NCBI GenBank assembly: GCA_022478985.1
Contig: JAKSZP010017322.1
Location: 62,001-126,000, forward strand
DNA: 64,000 nucleotides
DNA from: Massospora cicadina
Lineage: Eukaryota > Entomophthoromycota > Entomophthoromycetes > Entomophthorales > Entomophthoraceae
Direction of reading: 5' to 3'
In this document: positions 45,575 through 57,250 of the stretch, in pieces
How the letters are laid out: each line of letters opens with the position of its first letter
How positions within the stretch are numbered: position 1 is the stretch's first letter
Notes under the pieces: generated by a model
The model's input: only the letters and a program-made list of their open reading frames with translations
What the model was told of the DNA's origin: nothing
Database searches by the model: none
Program-made: the position numbers and the translations under genes

Positions 45575-46372
45575 TTAGCGTTTATTGGCAGCAATGATGG
45601 TGAACTCAATCTGCGGACTTAGGTTGAAACTGTGGTTGTAACCATATTTTGCAAAAAAGGTGAAAGTGCCTGTGGAGGTATGGATATTGTTATTATAGGT
45701 GAATTGCGCCAGTGGGAGGTGAGAGGAACAATTGTTCTGTTCAGCATTGGAATAACTACGCAAGTATTGCTCCAAACCTTGGTTCACCCTCTCCATCTGT
45801 CCATCTGACTGGGGGTGGAAGGCTGTGGAGTGGCAGGGGCAAAAGCCGAGGATGGGAAGAAGGGCTTCCCAGAACTGAGCGGTAAATTGTGGGCCCCAAT
45901 TGCTGATAATCTCCTTGGGGAGACCATGTAAGCAAAAGATGTGGTCTACAAAGAGGCGGGCTGTCTCAACTGAAGTAATGGTGGTGTTGCAGGGGATGAA
46001 GTGGGCCATCTATGTGAAACGGTCCACCACAACCATTACTGCATCGTAACCCTGGGACAAGGGGAGTTCCACAATAAAATTGACAGACACCAATGTCCAA
46101 GGGCCCTCAGCAGCTTGGAAGGGAACAAGCAACCCAGCACTCTTCAGGAGGCTTGGCTTTGACCGGTTACTCGTCAAGCAGGACTTTGTGAATTTTGCCA
46201 CATCTGTGGCAATATCCATCCAACTGTAGGAGCGGCGGACTAGCTCAAGCGTCTTGTCCCTGCCAGGATGGCCAGCAGTTGGAGGGTCATGAGCTTCAAG
46301 GATCACTTCCTCACGCAAGGGTTCAGGCGGCACCCGCCACTTGCCTTGATGGAGGATGACCCCATCCAGCAA
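45575..46372 (-). pseudogene. Integrase of element 5
   Basis: Zinc-binding: LEAHDPPTAGHPGRDKTLELV and YSWMDIATDVAKFTKSC, where the second Cys pair is damaged. Core: WTLVSVNFIVELPLSQGYD (first Asp changed to Asn), VVVDRFT then TAG (46,010-46,012, usual Lys) then MAHFIPCNTT, IISNWGPQFTAQFW (second Asp changed to Asn) and DGQMERVNQGLEQYL (Glu kept). Two of three catalytic acids are lost, so the enzyme is dead. Confidence 0.9.
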
Positions 46373-46498
46373 CAGGTAGCCTTTTTCCAGGGGTTCACCA
46401 TTTCTATGGCAGTCCTGCTTAATCTTATTTTAGTCAGCTGACAGAGGTTAAACAACCTAACGCGGGTAGGGGTGTCAGCATCCCTTTTAAAGGTTTCA

Positions 46499-47066
46499 TC
46501 ATAAGCAGAGCGGGGGGTTGGACAGTAGGCTCTTCTTCACCTGTTTCGGCTTAATCAACACCTGGGTATTGTGGGCGTCAACTAATGCTTGTTCAGGGGC
46601 TAGGGCAGAGTTCCGGGATAGAGCATCAGGTAACATGTTCTGGGTGCCCTTAATGAAGTAGTATGGGAAATCAAACACTGACTGGATTTCCAACCACTGG
46701 GACTGGCAAGGAGGCAGCTTTTAAGGAGCGGTAGTACATCAACGCCTTGTGGTCAGTACGGACAGTAAATGGCCACTTAGACCCATGCAAAATGGTGGCG
46801 CCAGTGTTTTACTGCCTTAACAACTGCAAGGAGTTCCTTATCATATATCACGTAAGTGAGCTGCGCCAGGTTCATTTTCTTAGAAAAGTAAGCAACAGGC
46901 TTTTCCACTCCATCCTCCCCCTCTTGCAGCAGATCAGCTTCCACCACAAAGTTGGAAGTGTAAGTGGCAAAAATAAAGAGGCGGCTGAGGTCTGCATGTA
47001 CCAACATCCGCTGGACAATAGTATGGACTTGGAGGCGTGGAACGCGGCGTTGCATTCATTGTCCAA
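46499..47066 (-). pseudogene. RNase H of element 5
   Basis: RLFIFATYTSNFVVEADLLQ replaces the usual Asp-Ala-Ser block, followed by KPVAYFSKKMNLAQLTYVIY and LLAVVKAVKHWRHHF. The end is marked by FPYYFIKGTQNMLPDALSRN, the G..N..pDaLSR motif. The catalytic Asp is lost. Confidence 0.85.
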
Positions 47067-47195
47067 CTAAAAACTTCTTCCCTGAAGCGGTGTAGAGAGG
47101 GGCAGCGACTTCTGAGAGCTTGGGGGTGAACTTCTTGAGGAAGTTACATGTTTCAAGGAAGCTGCGTAACTCCTCTGAGGGATGAGAGAGTAAAC

Positions 47196-48118
47196 TTAAT
47201 CGCGGCTGGCTGCTTCCTTACCTTGGGCAATCATGTGGCCATGGGAGCAGATAATGTTTTCTAAGAACTCAACCTTGAGTTGGAAGAACTCGCACTTGCT
47301 AGCCTTAATTGTAAGGTTCTCTTGTGAAAGTCTTTCCATGACAGACAAAAGGTAGCGGGCGTGAAATTCTTCATCCAGGGAGAAGACCAATACTTTGTCC
47401 ATTTATGTAATCGCGCAAGTTCCCATAAGGTCTACCAAGACAGCATCAATGAGCCGCTGAAAGCAGGAGGGGGCGTTCTTCAAACCAAATGGCATAACCC
47501 TGAACTGCTAGATGCCTTTCTGAGTGCAAAAACGCGGTCAACCAATCCTGGCCTTCTTTGATTCGTATCTGGTTGGAAGCGTTAGGCAGTCAAGCTTGCT
47601 GAGCACCCTAGCCTTCTCCATGTAGCTTGCAATATGTTTCTCCAGAGGTAGCGGATGGTGGTCAGGCACTGTCACGTTGTTCAGATTTCTATAATCAACG
47701 CTGGGATGAAGTGAGCCATCAGACTTCTTTACAAACTGGAGGAGGGAGCACACCGGTGAGGATTCTTAAAGATTTGGCCCTTAGAGAGCATGTCGTCTAC
47801 CCAAGCGTCCAAGGCAGCCTTCTCCCTCAGGGACAAGAGATAAATTGGAGAGGATATCTTGACGAGGTCCACAGTCAACATAAACTCAAAGTCAAACTTG
47901 GTGTGCTCAGGGAGTGGACGGGCCTTTGTGGGATAAAACAGATCAGCATATCCGCGGATGCATTCAGATAGTTTAAGTGTTGTGGTCAGGGCGTCAGTAG
48001 GTTGAATAGAGGCTAGGCTCACCTTAGGAGAGGGGCCCCACCATCTGGGGAGCACCGTGTCTCTTTCATCTAAACAAGGGATTGTAACCATGAATCCATC
48101 AGAAAATTTTGCGTGCAT
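47196..48118 (-). pseudogene. Reverse transcriptase of element 5
   Basis: The linker and fingers read DLFYPTKARPLPEHTKFDFE, then KKSDGSLHPSVDYRNLNNV, VLSKLDCL and, in another frame, QFRVMPFGLKNAPSCFQRL. The active site YxDD has become stop-M-D-K near 47,400. It is followed by KCEFFQLKVEFLENIICSHG. The catalytic loop is lost. Confidence 0.9.
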
Positions 48119-48254
48119 GGTAGAGTCCTAGAGGTTAATGGAGATGTCAAATCGGCGCCACCAGCCAACCCCAAAATAACGGGGTATAGGAGGTTCTTTA
48201 TTGAGGAAAAGCTCTCAACAAAGTAACCATCGCCTGTGACGAAAGGAACAGGTG

Positions 48255-48650
48255 TTAACACATGATAACTTGGAATGGTTTGAGATGCACCACCCTTAAC
48301 AAACTGATCAACCCCAGGGGAAGATCCAGGGCCTCCGCCAACTCTTGGCGGATAAAGTTTTCAGTTGCACCAGTGTCCACCAAAGCGAGCACTTGAAAAC
48401 TCTTCCCTGAAGAAGAAAAAGTAGCCATGAACAAGAAGTAAGCAGAGGAGTGTTTATTTTCCCCAGAGCCAAGGGAGGACAGGATGGCTCCAAGCCCAGA
48501 GGGCGGAGTATAGGTGAGAATATCCCCTGAGAAATTCACAGAGTATGACTTCACATTGCCAGTAAGTCGTCCATGTGACTTAAATGGTGTAGGGTAGTTA
48601 TATGCTCGATATGGCGGGAGGAAGATCTTTATCACATGAGATTGCATCAT
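48255..48650 (-). pseudogene. Aspartic protease of element 5
   Basis: VLALVDTGATENFIRQELAEAL has an intact retropepsin DTGA triad, preceded by AYFLFMATFSSSGKSF. Upstream is the Gag C-terminus. The protease is followed by VILGLAGGADLT-type remnants of the ILG.dW block near 48,180. Confidence 0.85.
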
Positions 48651-49889
48651 TCAGGTTAGCCAAGCTTTTGGCGGGGTCAGCCACGGTTAGCTCTTCTTCA
48701 ATCATCCTCTCATGGATCTCTAACCATTTCTGGATGGAATCTGCCATGAGAGGTGACTCTGGATTGATGGAAATGAGTTGTTCAACTGGGCCAGCTAGGA
48801 TGACAGGTTGGACATAAGGCATAGGTTCTAAAACAGCAACGGAGGGTCGTGGTTAGGAGGAAGTGAATTCTCTAATCAAATGGGTTAGACTTACTAACCC
48901 CTCTACTTTTGAGGACAAAAGCGAAGGGTACTCCGTGGAGCGTGGCGGTGCAGGACAATAGTGAGGGGACCCCCACCTATGACGGAGGTTTCAGTCTCAC
49001 CATTCAGTGAGCTCACTGCTGGTTCCAAGAGTTACTGAAAGAGTATGGAAGTAGGGTATTCTAGAATCAGGTTGGAAGTATCCATAACGGCCAGCATCTC
49101 AGCTGGATATGTCACCATAGGATCTGAAACATGTTGGTGCCCCACAGTGATGGTGTTGTCAAGTTCTAATATCTGAAGTTCCGCGGCTCAATTAGGCTTA
49201 ACTCAGAGGCTGTTAGACAACAGGGATGCAAGGATGGAGCACGTCCCAGATAAGGAGGTGGGAGAGTTATCCCATATGCCAAGGGCAGCACCAGTATTAT
49301 CTAGGGACTTGTGGAGAAGGGCCATTTTCAACTGTTCAATAAATTCCAACCTTGATGATCGCTCTTGAAACAGGCGCAAGTACTGAGCCATATTGAGGTC
49401 TCCTTGGGAAAATTGTACAAAAGAGTTATAATCCTCAAAGGTAGCAGGGGGAAACTCGTGTGGCTTGACGAAGGTTTCCAACGCTGGTAAAGATTCCAGG
49501 AGAGATTTATTATTCTCACCCTTTAAGAGTAACCATTGATGAGCTCCCCCTGAAATCTCATGGATCAGCATCTGGAGAAGGAGGACGTCATCTAAGTCTT
49601 TGCCTTGAGACTTCTGGAGGGCCCTAAGGCTGGAAAACGTGTTGAAGACCTCCTTTTAAATTGGAATCACGTGAATAGTGGAGAGTGAGGCTGGTAGTGG
49701 CAGGTACTGCACACTGATGAGCGTCTTAAGTGAGGGGAGCCGCGCAACACTCTCAGCACACCCTTTGAAGAAGTTAACAACCAAGGCCATAAGGGATACA
49801 AAAGTACCAACCCAGTGGACTTCTTCAATGGGTGACAACTCTGAGAGGGTTGGGACAACTCTAACCACCCAAGAGTAAAAGAAACTCAT
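48598..49889 (-). pseudogene. Gag of element 5
   Basis: The start is probably ATG at 49,889, 28 nt inside LTR C: MSFFYSWVVRVVPTLSELSP then VHWVGTFVSLMALVVNFFKG. After a break, the capsid segment (49,571-49,203) has FEDYNSFVQFSQGDLNMAQYL and FQERSSRLEFIEQLKMALL. The C-terminal piece (48,822-48,598) leads to the protease. No zinc knuckle was seen. Confidence 0.65.
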
Positions 49890-49916
49890 AAAAAAATCCA
49901 GGCTTTTCTTAGATAA

Positions 49917-50725
49917 TGTCAGGGAAACTGGAGCGCAGGAGGTCGCTGAGGGAAAAGACCTAGGCTAAAGGTGTGACATCAAGGCTAAGTGACCCAAAAA
50001 AATGAAGAAACGTCCTAAAAGATCTGTATTATGTTTTCATATAAATCTGTGGAGCAAAATCGCACACCAAACTGGCCACAATCATCAGGGACAAGTGGCC
50101 CTGGGAACTGGAAGTTGGCAAAAAAAAACTAGTAAATAGGACGGTGAAATAGGAAGCGATGGAGCAGGCGGAAGAGGCCACAGAGTGGGCGGAGGGCTTG
50201 CGTACATCTATAGAGGCAAATCAGAGCGTAAAACAGACTCCAGCCATTGTGGAACTTCTGAGAGGTGTCTTTTTTGCTTAAATCAACCAAAAAATTGCAG
50301 GAAGCTTGGCCAAAAATTCCTAAACCTTATTAGATTGATCAGAGTATCTGAGAAAAGCAAAGCTTTTCAGCTTGGGATTTAATCTAAAGGAGAATGATTC
50401 ACAAATGTCCAAATGATTATTGAAATAAGATCTGGGCCGTAGATTTTTTGTTTTTCAATGAAATTAAAATTTTACAAATTTGGCCAAGTTCCCTAGCCTT
50501 GTATCATCTAATTTTCTGGGTTTTTGGGCCGATTCCCGCCGGATTTTTCGCCTCAGATGGGCCGTTTTCCTCAGCCCTAATTGGCAAAGCCAAAACCCAT
50601 TATCTGTCAATGACCTTAGAGAGGTCATCAGTGACTCTTAGGGGTTCTGGTCTTTTCTCCAAGGGCTTGTGGACTTGGCTTTGAAGGGGCGGTTAATACC
50701 AAGAAATATGTCACTAGCTGTGACA
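49917..50725 (-). repeat. LTR C of element 5 (809 bp), 5' LTR
   Basis: Starts TGTCAGGGAAACTGG and ends CACTAGCTGTGACA on the plus strand. It lies at the Gag end of the interior. Confidence 0.88.
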
Positions 50726-50730
50726 AATGT
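50726..50730. repeat. Candidate target duplication of nested element, right (AATGT)
   Basis: Pairs with ACTGT at 43,319-43,323 with one mismatch. Confidence 0.55.
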
Positions 50731-51840
50731 GGCTCAGAGGTGTAAGTTTTAAGTGGATGGAGTCCCTATCAACACTAGGGTCTCGATTAAGGCCTTGTAA
50801 GATTAGATGGATAATTTCCGTACATTCAACAAGCTCACAGATAATTTTATACCCAGCTTGAGGAAAAATTTCAAGGGTTCAATCCATCTATAGTAGCTTT
50901 ATGAGCCAGCTGCTTTTCCAACGCGCCAAGATTCAAGCATTAAAGGAGCAGGTTGCTTATAAATCCTCCATTACTTTTGAATTGAATCTGGGATGATATT
51001 TATGAGGACCTCAAGCGTTTGAAATGGCAACTGGATCAACAGGCCCCTCGCAACTATGTGGAAACTGAAATTTTCAAGCCTGTACCAGTTACTGATGTCA
51101 ATACTTTATCTACTCCTATCATGACTACCTTTAAGCCTAGTTTCAAGGAAAAGTTTGCCCCCGGCCAGAAAAGCATTGCCTCCTTCCTATACGCTTACAT
51201 GAGTTCCATGGAAGAGGCTACTGACCAGCTCAGAGATAAATTATACCAACTCCTGTCTGAACAGCACCGCTCAGGAGATTATGAGTCCCCATCTAAAGGA
51301 ATGCCACACCTGTGAACAAGTCCATACCACCCCAATCCAGAAATTTGGAAGCAACCAAAACTTAACAAATCAGAAGAAGCCATTCATGAGCATTTTTTGA
51401 ACAGATGAAAAAGTCCTCTGGAGTTTGCCAGCTGATTCTATGGACTAGTGCAACCTTTGGTAACTGCTAATTGCATTACCTTTGATGACTTTATAAAAAC
51501 TGCCATTTCCACGTTGGTAACTTACCCTGAGGTCCAAATTCACATGATTGACCAGAAGAACAGCTTCACCTGCATTCATTAAATTGAGGAGGAACTTAAT
51601 GAAATTACAGCATCTACTTTGCATCACAATTATTATGCATCTGCCTCATCCAGTCGCCCTCAAGTCCACGTTGTCAAGAACCAGAAAAATTCTTGATCTT
51701 GATGCTCCTACTGCAATAGATTACATCAATTTTCAAGAATTGTTGGAAGAGATTTGCCAAGGAGGAAGGAAAAGGGCCGTCAGCATGAAGGACGAGGTAC
51801 TTCATTCTGACATCCTTATACTGGCTCAATATCTTTAGCA
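50731..51840 (+). pseudogene. C-terminal Gag of element 4
   Basis: Continues the interrupted Gag with MWLRGVSFKWMESL, a capsid-like A.WL.G.A..W segment. Then an open stretch (51,019-51,315) with FKEKFAPGQKSIASFLYAYM and EEATDQLRDKLYQLLSEQHR. A second (51,548-51,838) is Leu/Arg-rich and ends DEVLHSDILILAQYL. No zinc knuckle is visible. Confidence 0.6.
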
Positions 51841-51989
51841 ACCTCTAATGAGCCTAACACTATTGCACCCAAAGATGATTAATACCCATTGATAATAAAG
51901 AACCTGATACTGCTTATTCTTCTTCTGATTAATCTCCAAGGTTCCTCACTCTACCCATATAGTTCAGTAGCATAGTCACTCACGTAACC

Positions 51990-52290
51990 AATTGAGTTCA
52001 CAAAAACCCTGTCTACAAAATTCTTTACAGTGGTTCCCCTGTGAATGTTATTACATCTAAATTAATCAAGCGCATCAAGATTGCTTCAAACTTACCCAAT
52101 TACATGGAATATGGCACGGCTGAGTTACAATGCACTCAATCCAATGGGGCCTATTCCTCTCTACTTATTCGCTTTGGGAAGCTTTCCATGAATACCCCCA
52201 CCATTGCACTATAAAACCTTAGCTATGACCTTCTCCTAGGGACTCAGTTTCTTTGAGATTATCTGGCCATCAGGTACTATGATGGGGGAT
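51990..52290 (+). pseudogene. Aspartic protease of element 4
   Basis: VYKILYSGSPVNVITSKLIK is the active-site block with Asp changed to Tyr (expected I-D-S-G-S-P-x-N-V-I). It is followed by YGTAELQCTQSNGAYSSLLI and YDLLLGTQFL, which match the corresponding protease strands of element 1. Confidence 0.75.
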
Positions 52291-52521
52291 TTTTATTCTT
52301 GCTAGGGCATTGGGCCCCTTGGTTCTCAAAACCTCTCATGACGCCAAGATGGAGGTCAAAGCTCAGGCTTACCTGTTGGAGAGCAAAGGCTAGATTGATT
52401 AACTCAAGTATCATTAAGGGTTTTTGTGTAAGGATTCCCCCTCTTGCAGTTGATCGTCAAGAAGGCATGCCAATTTATTTGCCTTAGACAAACACTATAA
52501 ATCCTTAGTCTCAGGTTATCA

Positions 52522-52962
52522 TTGTCACCCAGGTTCACTTCTCATTCACTACGGATACCTGCTGGAGAACTTAGGCCTGTTTACCCCTCTATCAAGGAGG
52601 TCTTAACCTTCCCAGGAATTTTAGATCCCACTTATGCTGGATCCATGTTGTTGTTGCTGGCTAACCTTACTGACAAACCTAGGTTAGTGGGACCCAATAC
52701 TCCAGCTGCTTATAATCACCTCCTTCCTGTAGAGGCCCTTGATGACATCCATAGCTTTGTAAGTTTATGGGTTTGGATTAAAAACACCCCATTAGTAGCT
52801 CTAGTCGAAGCCTTTATTGGAAAGAGCTCACTAGTGAGCAACAAAGTCAGGTCAAGAAATTATTGGGAAAATACTAAGACCTCTTCTCAACTTTTCTATG
52901 ATTTCAGGAAGGTGAATGGCTTTTTGCATCACATGGAGACTGTGGATGCTCTCCTCATTTAA
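52522..52962 (+). pseudogene. dUTPase-like domain of element 4
   Basis: Residues 20-70 read VYPSIKEVLTF, PGILDPTYAGSMLLLLANLT and AAYNHLLPVEAL. GILDPTYAG corresponds to dUTPase motif III (G-v-I-D-x-d-Y-x-G), with Asp at residue 35 and Tyr at residue 38 preserved, followed by the hydrophobic strand ending in Asn. The position between protease and RT is the same as in element 1. After it, DDIHSFVSLW and a finger-like YDFRKVNGFLHHMETVDALL lead toward RT. N-terminal strands are disrupted. Confidence 0.6.
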
Positions 52963-53579
52963 TACTGTCCCTATAAAAAAGTGAGGTTGAAGAAGTTCAA
53001 GTGACTGTTGGTGTAACAGTTGAGTTTGTCTCGTTTTTTACATTCTGACTCAGATTTGGATTTTCTGAATCTGAGTTGGAGCACTTTTAAATTTTTTTTA
53101 TCATTTTAAAAAATGATTTTTGGTTTGGTTGTTTTGGGCGCTGGGTTGTGCCTTGGCCAAGTCATAGATTAGGCTTGTGCAAGCCTAATCAATGACTCAG
53201 GTGAGGTCCCCAAAGCACTGCCTTTATAAGGCGCGCCTGCCCATTCTGAAGTTTACTTCAGAATTTTCACCCTAGCATGTCCCTTTCCTGGGGAGCATTG
53301 TCAGTTGCTCCCCAGATGAGCTCTGGTCGGCGGGTCATTTTATCATCCAGAATAAAATAAAGGTTGTTTTGGGGTTCACATACCTTGCTTACCTGTTGGT
53401 CTTTTCCCTCGTTGAAGAGTTTTTGTGTAGGTTGGTTTTGGACCAATCCCCTCAGAGGATTTGACATAACCAACCAATAGTAGGTGAATATTTGGCTGCT
53501 TGTCAGTTCCCCAAACCTCTCCCTACTTAGTTAGGCTGCTTCAGTTGACTGTTGGTGCACCAAAGTATTGTTCAATTAT

Positions 53580-54420
53580 ATGGCAGTCAGAACCTGGGTT
53601 TTTCCATCTGTTACAGTTGGGCTCAAGAAACTATTTGAAGTCAGGCTATTGGTGCCTTTGCGTAGCCCTTGGGTCTCCCCTTTCATGTTAGTTTGGAAGA
53701 AGTATGGCATCCATCATGTGGTGATGGACTATTGCTGGCTCAAATTGATTACAAAGCAAAGACAGTTACCCCTTGCCCCAGATCAGTGAATCTCTCCACT
53801 TGCTTACAGGATTGCAATACTTTTCTGCTATGGATCTTGCTAGCAGATATTGGCAAGTAGAGCTTACCCTGAAGATTGGGCCAAATTTTTACTTATAGCC
53901 AACAAGGGTCTATTTGAACCTAAAAAGATGCCCCAGGGCTTTGCAATGTGCTGGCCACCTTTCAACGTGCCATGGACGGAATATTAGGGGACTTGAAACT
54001 ATCCTGTGTCATCATGTACCTCAATGATATCACTGTCTTTTTGTGAACCTTTAATGTTATTGTGGACACCTCCGGGAAGTATTTAAACATCTTAGGAAGG
54101 CCTCAATAAAGCTTAATTCTTTGAAGTTATTTTTCTTACAATCAGAAATGGAATTCTTTGGACACAAGGACTTGAAATATGGTATCTAGCCCATCCTGGA
54201 CAAAGTTGAAGCAATTAAGAAGATGTTGTGCCCTCATAGTCTTAGGGATTTTCAAGTATTCCTGGTCATAATGGGCTATTATCGTTAGTTCATACCTTGG
54301 TTTTCAAAATTGACTGAAGCTCTGATCTCTATCCTACAGAAGAATGTTCCCTTTGAGTGGCATCCTGAACAGAACTGGCGTTTAGTGCGTTGCATACCGC
54401 TCTTTGTTCTGAACTTATTT
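53580..54420 (+). pseudogene. Reverse transcriptase of element 4
   Basis: Blocks on the + strand in shifting frames: YFSAMDLASRYWQVEL, WAKFLLIANKGLFE, MPQGLCNVLATFQRAMDGIL, and the active site VIMYLNDITVF at 54,017-54,028, where YLDD has become YLND. A TGA follows where Trp stands in element 1 (VFSWTF). The thumb is LRDFQVFLVIMGYYR then a TAG. It was close to element 1 in sequence. Confidence 0.88.
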
Positions 54421-54830
54421 TAGTCCATCCACATTTTGACTGACCCTTTTTGCTATTCACAAATGCTAATAATGTCGCCATCAGGGCCGTCTTAGCTTAG
54501 CATGATTAAGATCAGGTCAATCACCTGGTGGCTTACTTCAACAAGACCTTAACCAAAGCTGAACAAAATTATAGCGTTGTTGAGCATTAATGCCTGGCAG
54601 TTTTATTGGCGATCAAACATTTCTGGCCCTATCTATATGGCACCCAGTCACCATTATCACCAACCATTCCTCACTCCAATGGCTGCAGCAGATGGAGGAC
54701 CCAGATGGCCGGTTAACCAGATGGGCTCTAAGGCTGCAGAATTATGATTTCACTATAGTCCATTGTGCAGAAGCAATCTATCAGAACGCTGATGGTTCTC
54801 TAGGATGCCGGTACTGTCTGCTTTGACCCC
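54421..54830 (+). pseudogene. RNase H of element 4
   Basis: LFTNANNVAIRAVLA, then HLVAYFNKTLTKAEQNYSVV, LAVLLAIKHFWPYLYGTQ, and after a frameshift NHSSLQWLQQMEDPDGRLTR with LRLQNYDFTIVHCAEAIYQN. TAG, TAA and a frameshift break the frame, and the first catalytic Asp is Asn. Confidence 0.85.
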
Positions 54831-54949
54831 CAAGAAGGACCAACTATACAATCTAATCAGCTGGCCTGATGATGAGAGTTGGAGACTCCTGAGATCCAAG
54901 CCAAGCTCCAAAAAATGACCCTACATACCCAGATTAGGGAAAGTATGCT

Positions 54950-56040
54950 GTAAAAGAAAGTTGATAATAATTGGCTCCCTTATATCCGCCTTTCTTCTCA
55001 AACCAATGTCTTATAGAAGGGCATATGACCGTGGGACATGGAGCAGTGAAGAAGACCAACAAATGGCTAAAGAAATGATGCTATTAGGACTTCATGATAG
55101 AGACCATCCAAGAATTTCTAGATGCTTGTATTACTTGCCAATCCCAAGATTGGTTCAGCCTCCAATATCAACACTCAGTCATGGCCCCGTCAGGTCCCTT
55201 TAATTTCATTAGCATTGATGTAGTAGGCTCTTTACCCAACGGGTTACATGGACATAAGTATATCCTCTTAGCCATGGACCATTTGACCAAATGGGTCAAT
55301 GCAATTTCTGTCCCCGCTGCCACCGTGAAAGTCATGGCCTAAAACCTTATTTGATCCATTTTCACCCAGCATGGATGCCCACAAACTTTTCTTTCAGACA
55401 ATGGGTTAAATTCCACCTCACAGGTAGTTCAAGAACTAACTTTACTTTTTGGAACTAACCAAAGTTTCACCGCCCCTTACAACCCTTAAACCAACGGGGT
55501 GGTAGAACATGATAATGGAACCCTTGTTCTATCCTTCAGTTGACGTTACTTCTGGCCCTACTCGCTGGAATCATTATTTACCCAACTCCTTACTTGCTTA
55601 CCATATAAGGTACCATAAAATAATCAAGATGTCCACCTTTGAAGCTCTATATGGGCGTGATCCATGTTTACCAAGTAGAGTTTATCCCCTGCTCAATGCC
55701 TCCATAACTGAAACTCTGATTTAAATATGAGGGATTTAGCCAATGAAATTGTCCAGATTCAAGCCCTAGCCATGCAAGGCATTGTCACCACCGGTGAAAG
55801 GGAGAAATCCCATTTAATGCCAGTCAACCCTCTTTACCATTTTTAAACTAGGTGACCTCATTCTATTTTTATCACCATTGACCTAAAGGTAAACAGAACA
55901 AGCTTCACATTCTTTGGTCCAGACCTTATAAGGTCATTCATAGGGTGAACTTCGAGCACTCCATTGATGACGTCAATCAGGGGACATTGGTGAACCAAGT
56001 AGATGTCAATTCCTTCCTCTCTATACCCCCTCTGACAGGA
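54950..56040 (+). pseudogene. Integrase of element 4
   Basis: FLDACITCQSQDWFSLQYQH is the end of the zinc-binding domain. The core reads FNFISIDVVGSLPNGLHGHK (Asp), YILLAMDHLTKWVNAISVPA, then QTFLSDNGLNSTS (Asp) and NP-stop-TNGVVEHDNGTL (Glu). FEALYGRDPCLPSR follows. The C-terminal GDLILFL-like segment is near 55,850. No chromodomain is seen. Gln and other codons have become TAA/TAG/TGA. Confidence 0.88.
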
Positions 56041-56053
56041 TCTTAAGGGGCAT

Positions 56054-56526
56054 TGTTAGTATTTAAGACAATGAGTGAGTCGAAATCCTTACTCCCAAAT
56101 CTCGCCTCGCCAAGTTGACTCTTAAGCAAATTCAAGTGAAACCTGTCCCTGAAGGCATTAATATGAGTTCTGATCTGGAAGCATCACGCGCATGAAAATG
56201 ATGGAGATGCCTTCAGAAATTTCATCATCACTTCCCAAACCTCAAGGTGCGTGACCCCTATCATTGTGGTCATGAGGATAATGCAGAATAATGAGAGCGC
56301 TGACCAGGCGGTCAGTCCAAAAGTTTGTGAAATATCCTGATCATATAGGGCCATGAAGGTCCCCCAGACACCACATCCCCGCACATAGTATAAATATTAA
56401 CGCTTTCTAAATCAAATAAGAAGTCGATTTTTACCCCATCTTTTCATCTTTATCAACCTCTCCACTAGTTTACAGCTTTTACCCATTTTTGAACTCCAGC
56501 TACAGTCAAGTGAACTGTTATGCCCA
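56054..56526 (+). repeat. 3' LTR of element 4 (473 bp)
   Basis: Starts TGTTAGTATTTAAG, preceded by the purine-rich AAGGGGCAT, and ends ACTGTTATGCCCA. Partner of 41,926-42,397. Confidence 0.85.
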
Positions 56527-56626
56527 GAGGCATATTGTTGCTTTAATCTGGAGTTTCTGTTAGGGGAATCAGAAACCCGCTCCTACATCTCATTCTTCTC
56601 TTGGCTCACCCTAATCTTAAAAGCTA

Positions 56627-57250
56627 TCCTGATTTTGTCATCTGAGTAGTAATGAGTTTTGGCACGGGAAACAGAGGGGGCACTGAGGACTTTGGGTTGG
56701 CTGTTCCAATTTTGTTATCAGAATAGCAATGAGCTTCAGCAAAAGGTGACAAAGAGGGCACATAGGCATATGGGTTGGCCATTCTGATTTTATTGTCATA
56801 GTAGTGAGGTGCTTTGGTGTGGGGAAGCATAGAGGGTGCCAAGGCATTCAGGTTGGCCATTTTGATTTTGTCATCAGAACAGTGAGGGGCTTTGGCGCAA
56901 GAAAACAAAGAAGGTGCTGAGGCATCTGGCTTGATAATTATGATTTTGTTATCAGAGAAAAGAATAGCTTCAGTGTGGGGAAACATATAGGGTGCTGATA
57001 ATTCTAAATTGGCTGTTCCAATTTTGTCATTGGAATAGTGAGGAGCTTTGGTGCAATGTAATGAAGAGGATGCTAAGGCATTTGGGTTGGTCATTCTTTC
57101 TTAATCAAAGATTGTGAGAAGCTTTGTTGCAGGGAAACAGATAGTGTGCCAAAAATTTTTGGGTTGGATGTTCTGATTTTTAATTGGAATAGTAAGGAGC
57201 TTCAGTGCAAAGTAACAAAAAGAGCGCCAAGGCATTTGCGTCATTTTGTT
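56627..57250 (-). repeat. Eight 78-bp tandem repeats, coding-phase on the minus strand
   Basis: On the minus strand the last six units are one open frame (57,094-56,624) of 26-residue repeats ending DNKI or similar: SLFSCAKAPHCSDDKI, SMLPHTKAPHYYDNKI, SLSPFAEAHCYSDNKI. Two more units upstream (57,250-57,095) carry stops. Units differ at many positions, yet the 78-bp period keeps the frame. No known family is recognised; the repeats are Pro/Ala/Ser-rich with a conserved His/Tyr and Asp-Lys-Ile end. It could be a low-complexity minisatellite or a remnant of a host repeat-protein gene. Confidence 0.7.

Larger units (their letters stand above)
43324..50725 (-). mobile_element. Nested Ty3 chromovirus (element 5) with three LTRs
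   Basis: Minus-strand Gag-PR-RT-RH-IN-chromodomain lies between LTR C (49,917-50,725, the 5' LTR) and LTR B (44,134-44,947, the 3' LTR). A third LTR, A (43,324-44,128), stands in tandem next to B with only TCATC between. All three start TGT.AGGGAAACTG and end CTAGCTGTGACA on the plus strand. Near-matching five-mers flank the whole A-to-C unit, so A belongs to it. Confidence 0.88.
41926..56526 (+). mobile_element. Ty3/gypsy element 4 (outer), interrupted by a nested chromovirus
   Basis: LTRs of 472 and 473 bp (41,926-42,397; 56,054-56,526) bracket + strand Gag, PR, dUTPase-like, RT, RH and IN. A 7.4-kb minus-strand chromovirus (43,324-50,725) sits in Gag. Joining the flanks restores an open Gag stretch across IKYA and MWLRGVSFKWME, which confirms the nesting. 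Without the insert the element is about 7.2 kb. No clear target duplication of the outer element was found. Confidence 0.85.

Noticed and set aside
45250..45597. Plus-strand protein at 45,250-45,597
   Set aside because: Antisense of the integrase C-terminal region of element 5.
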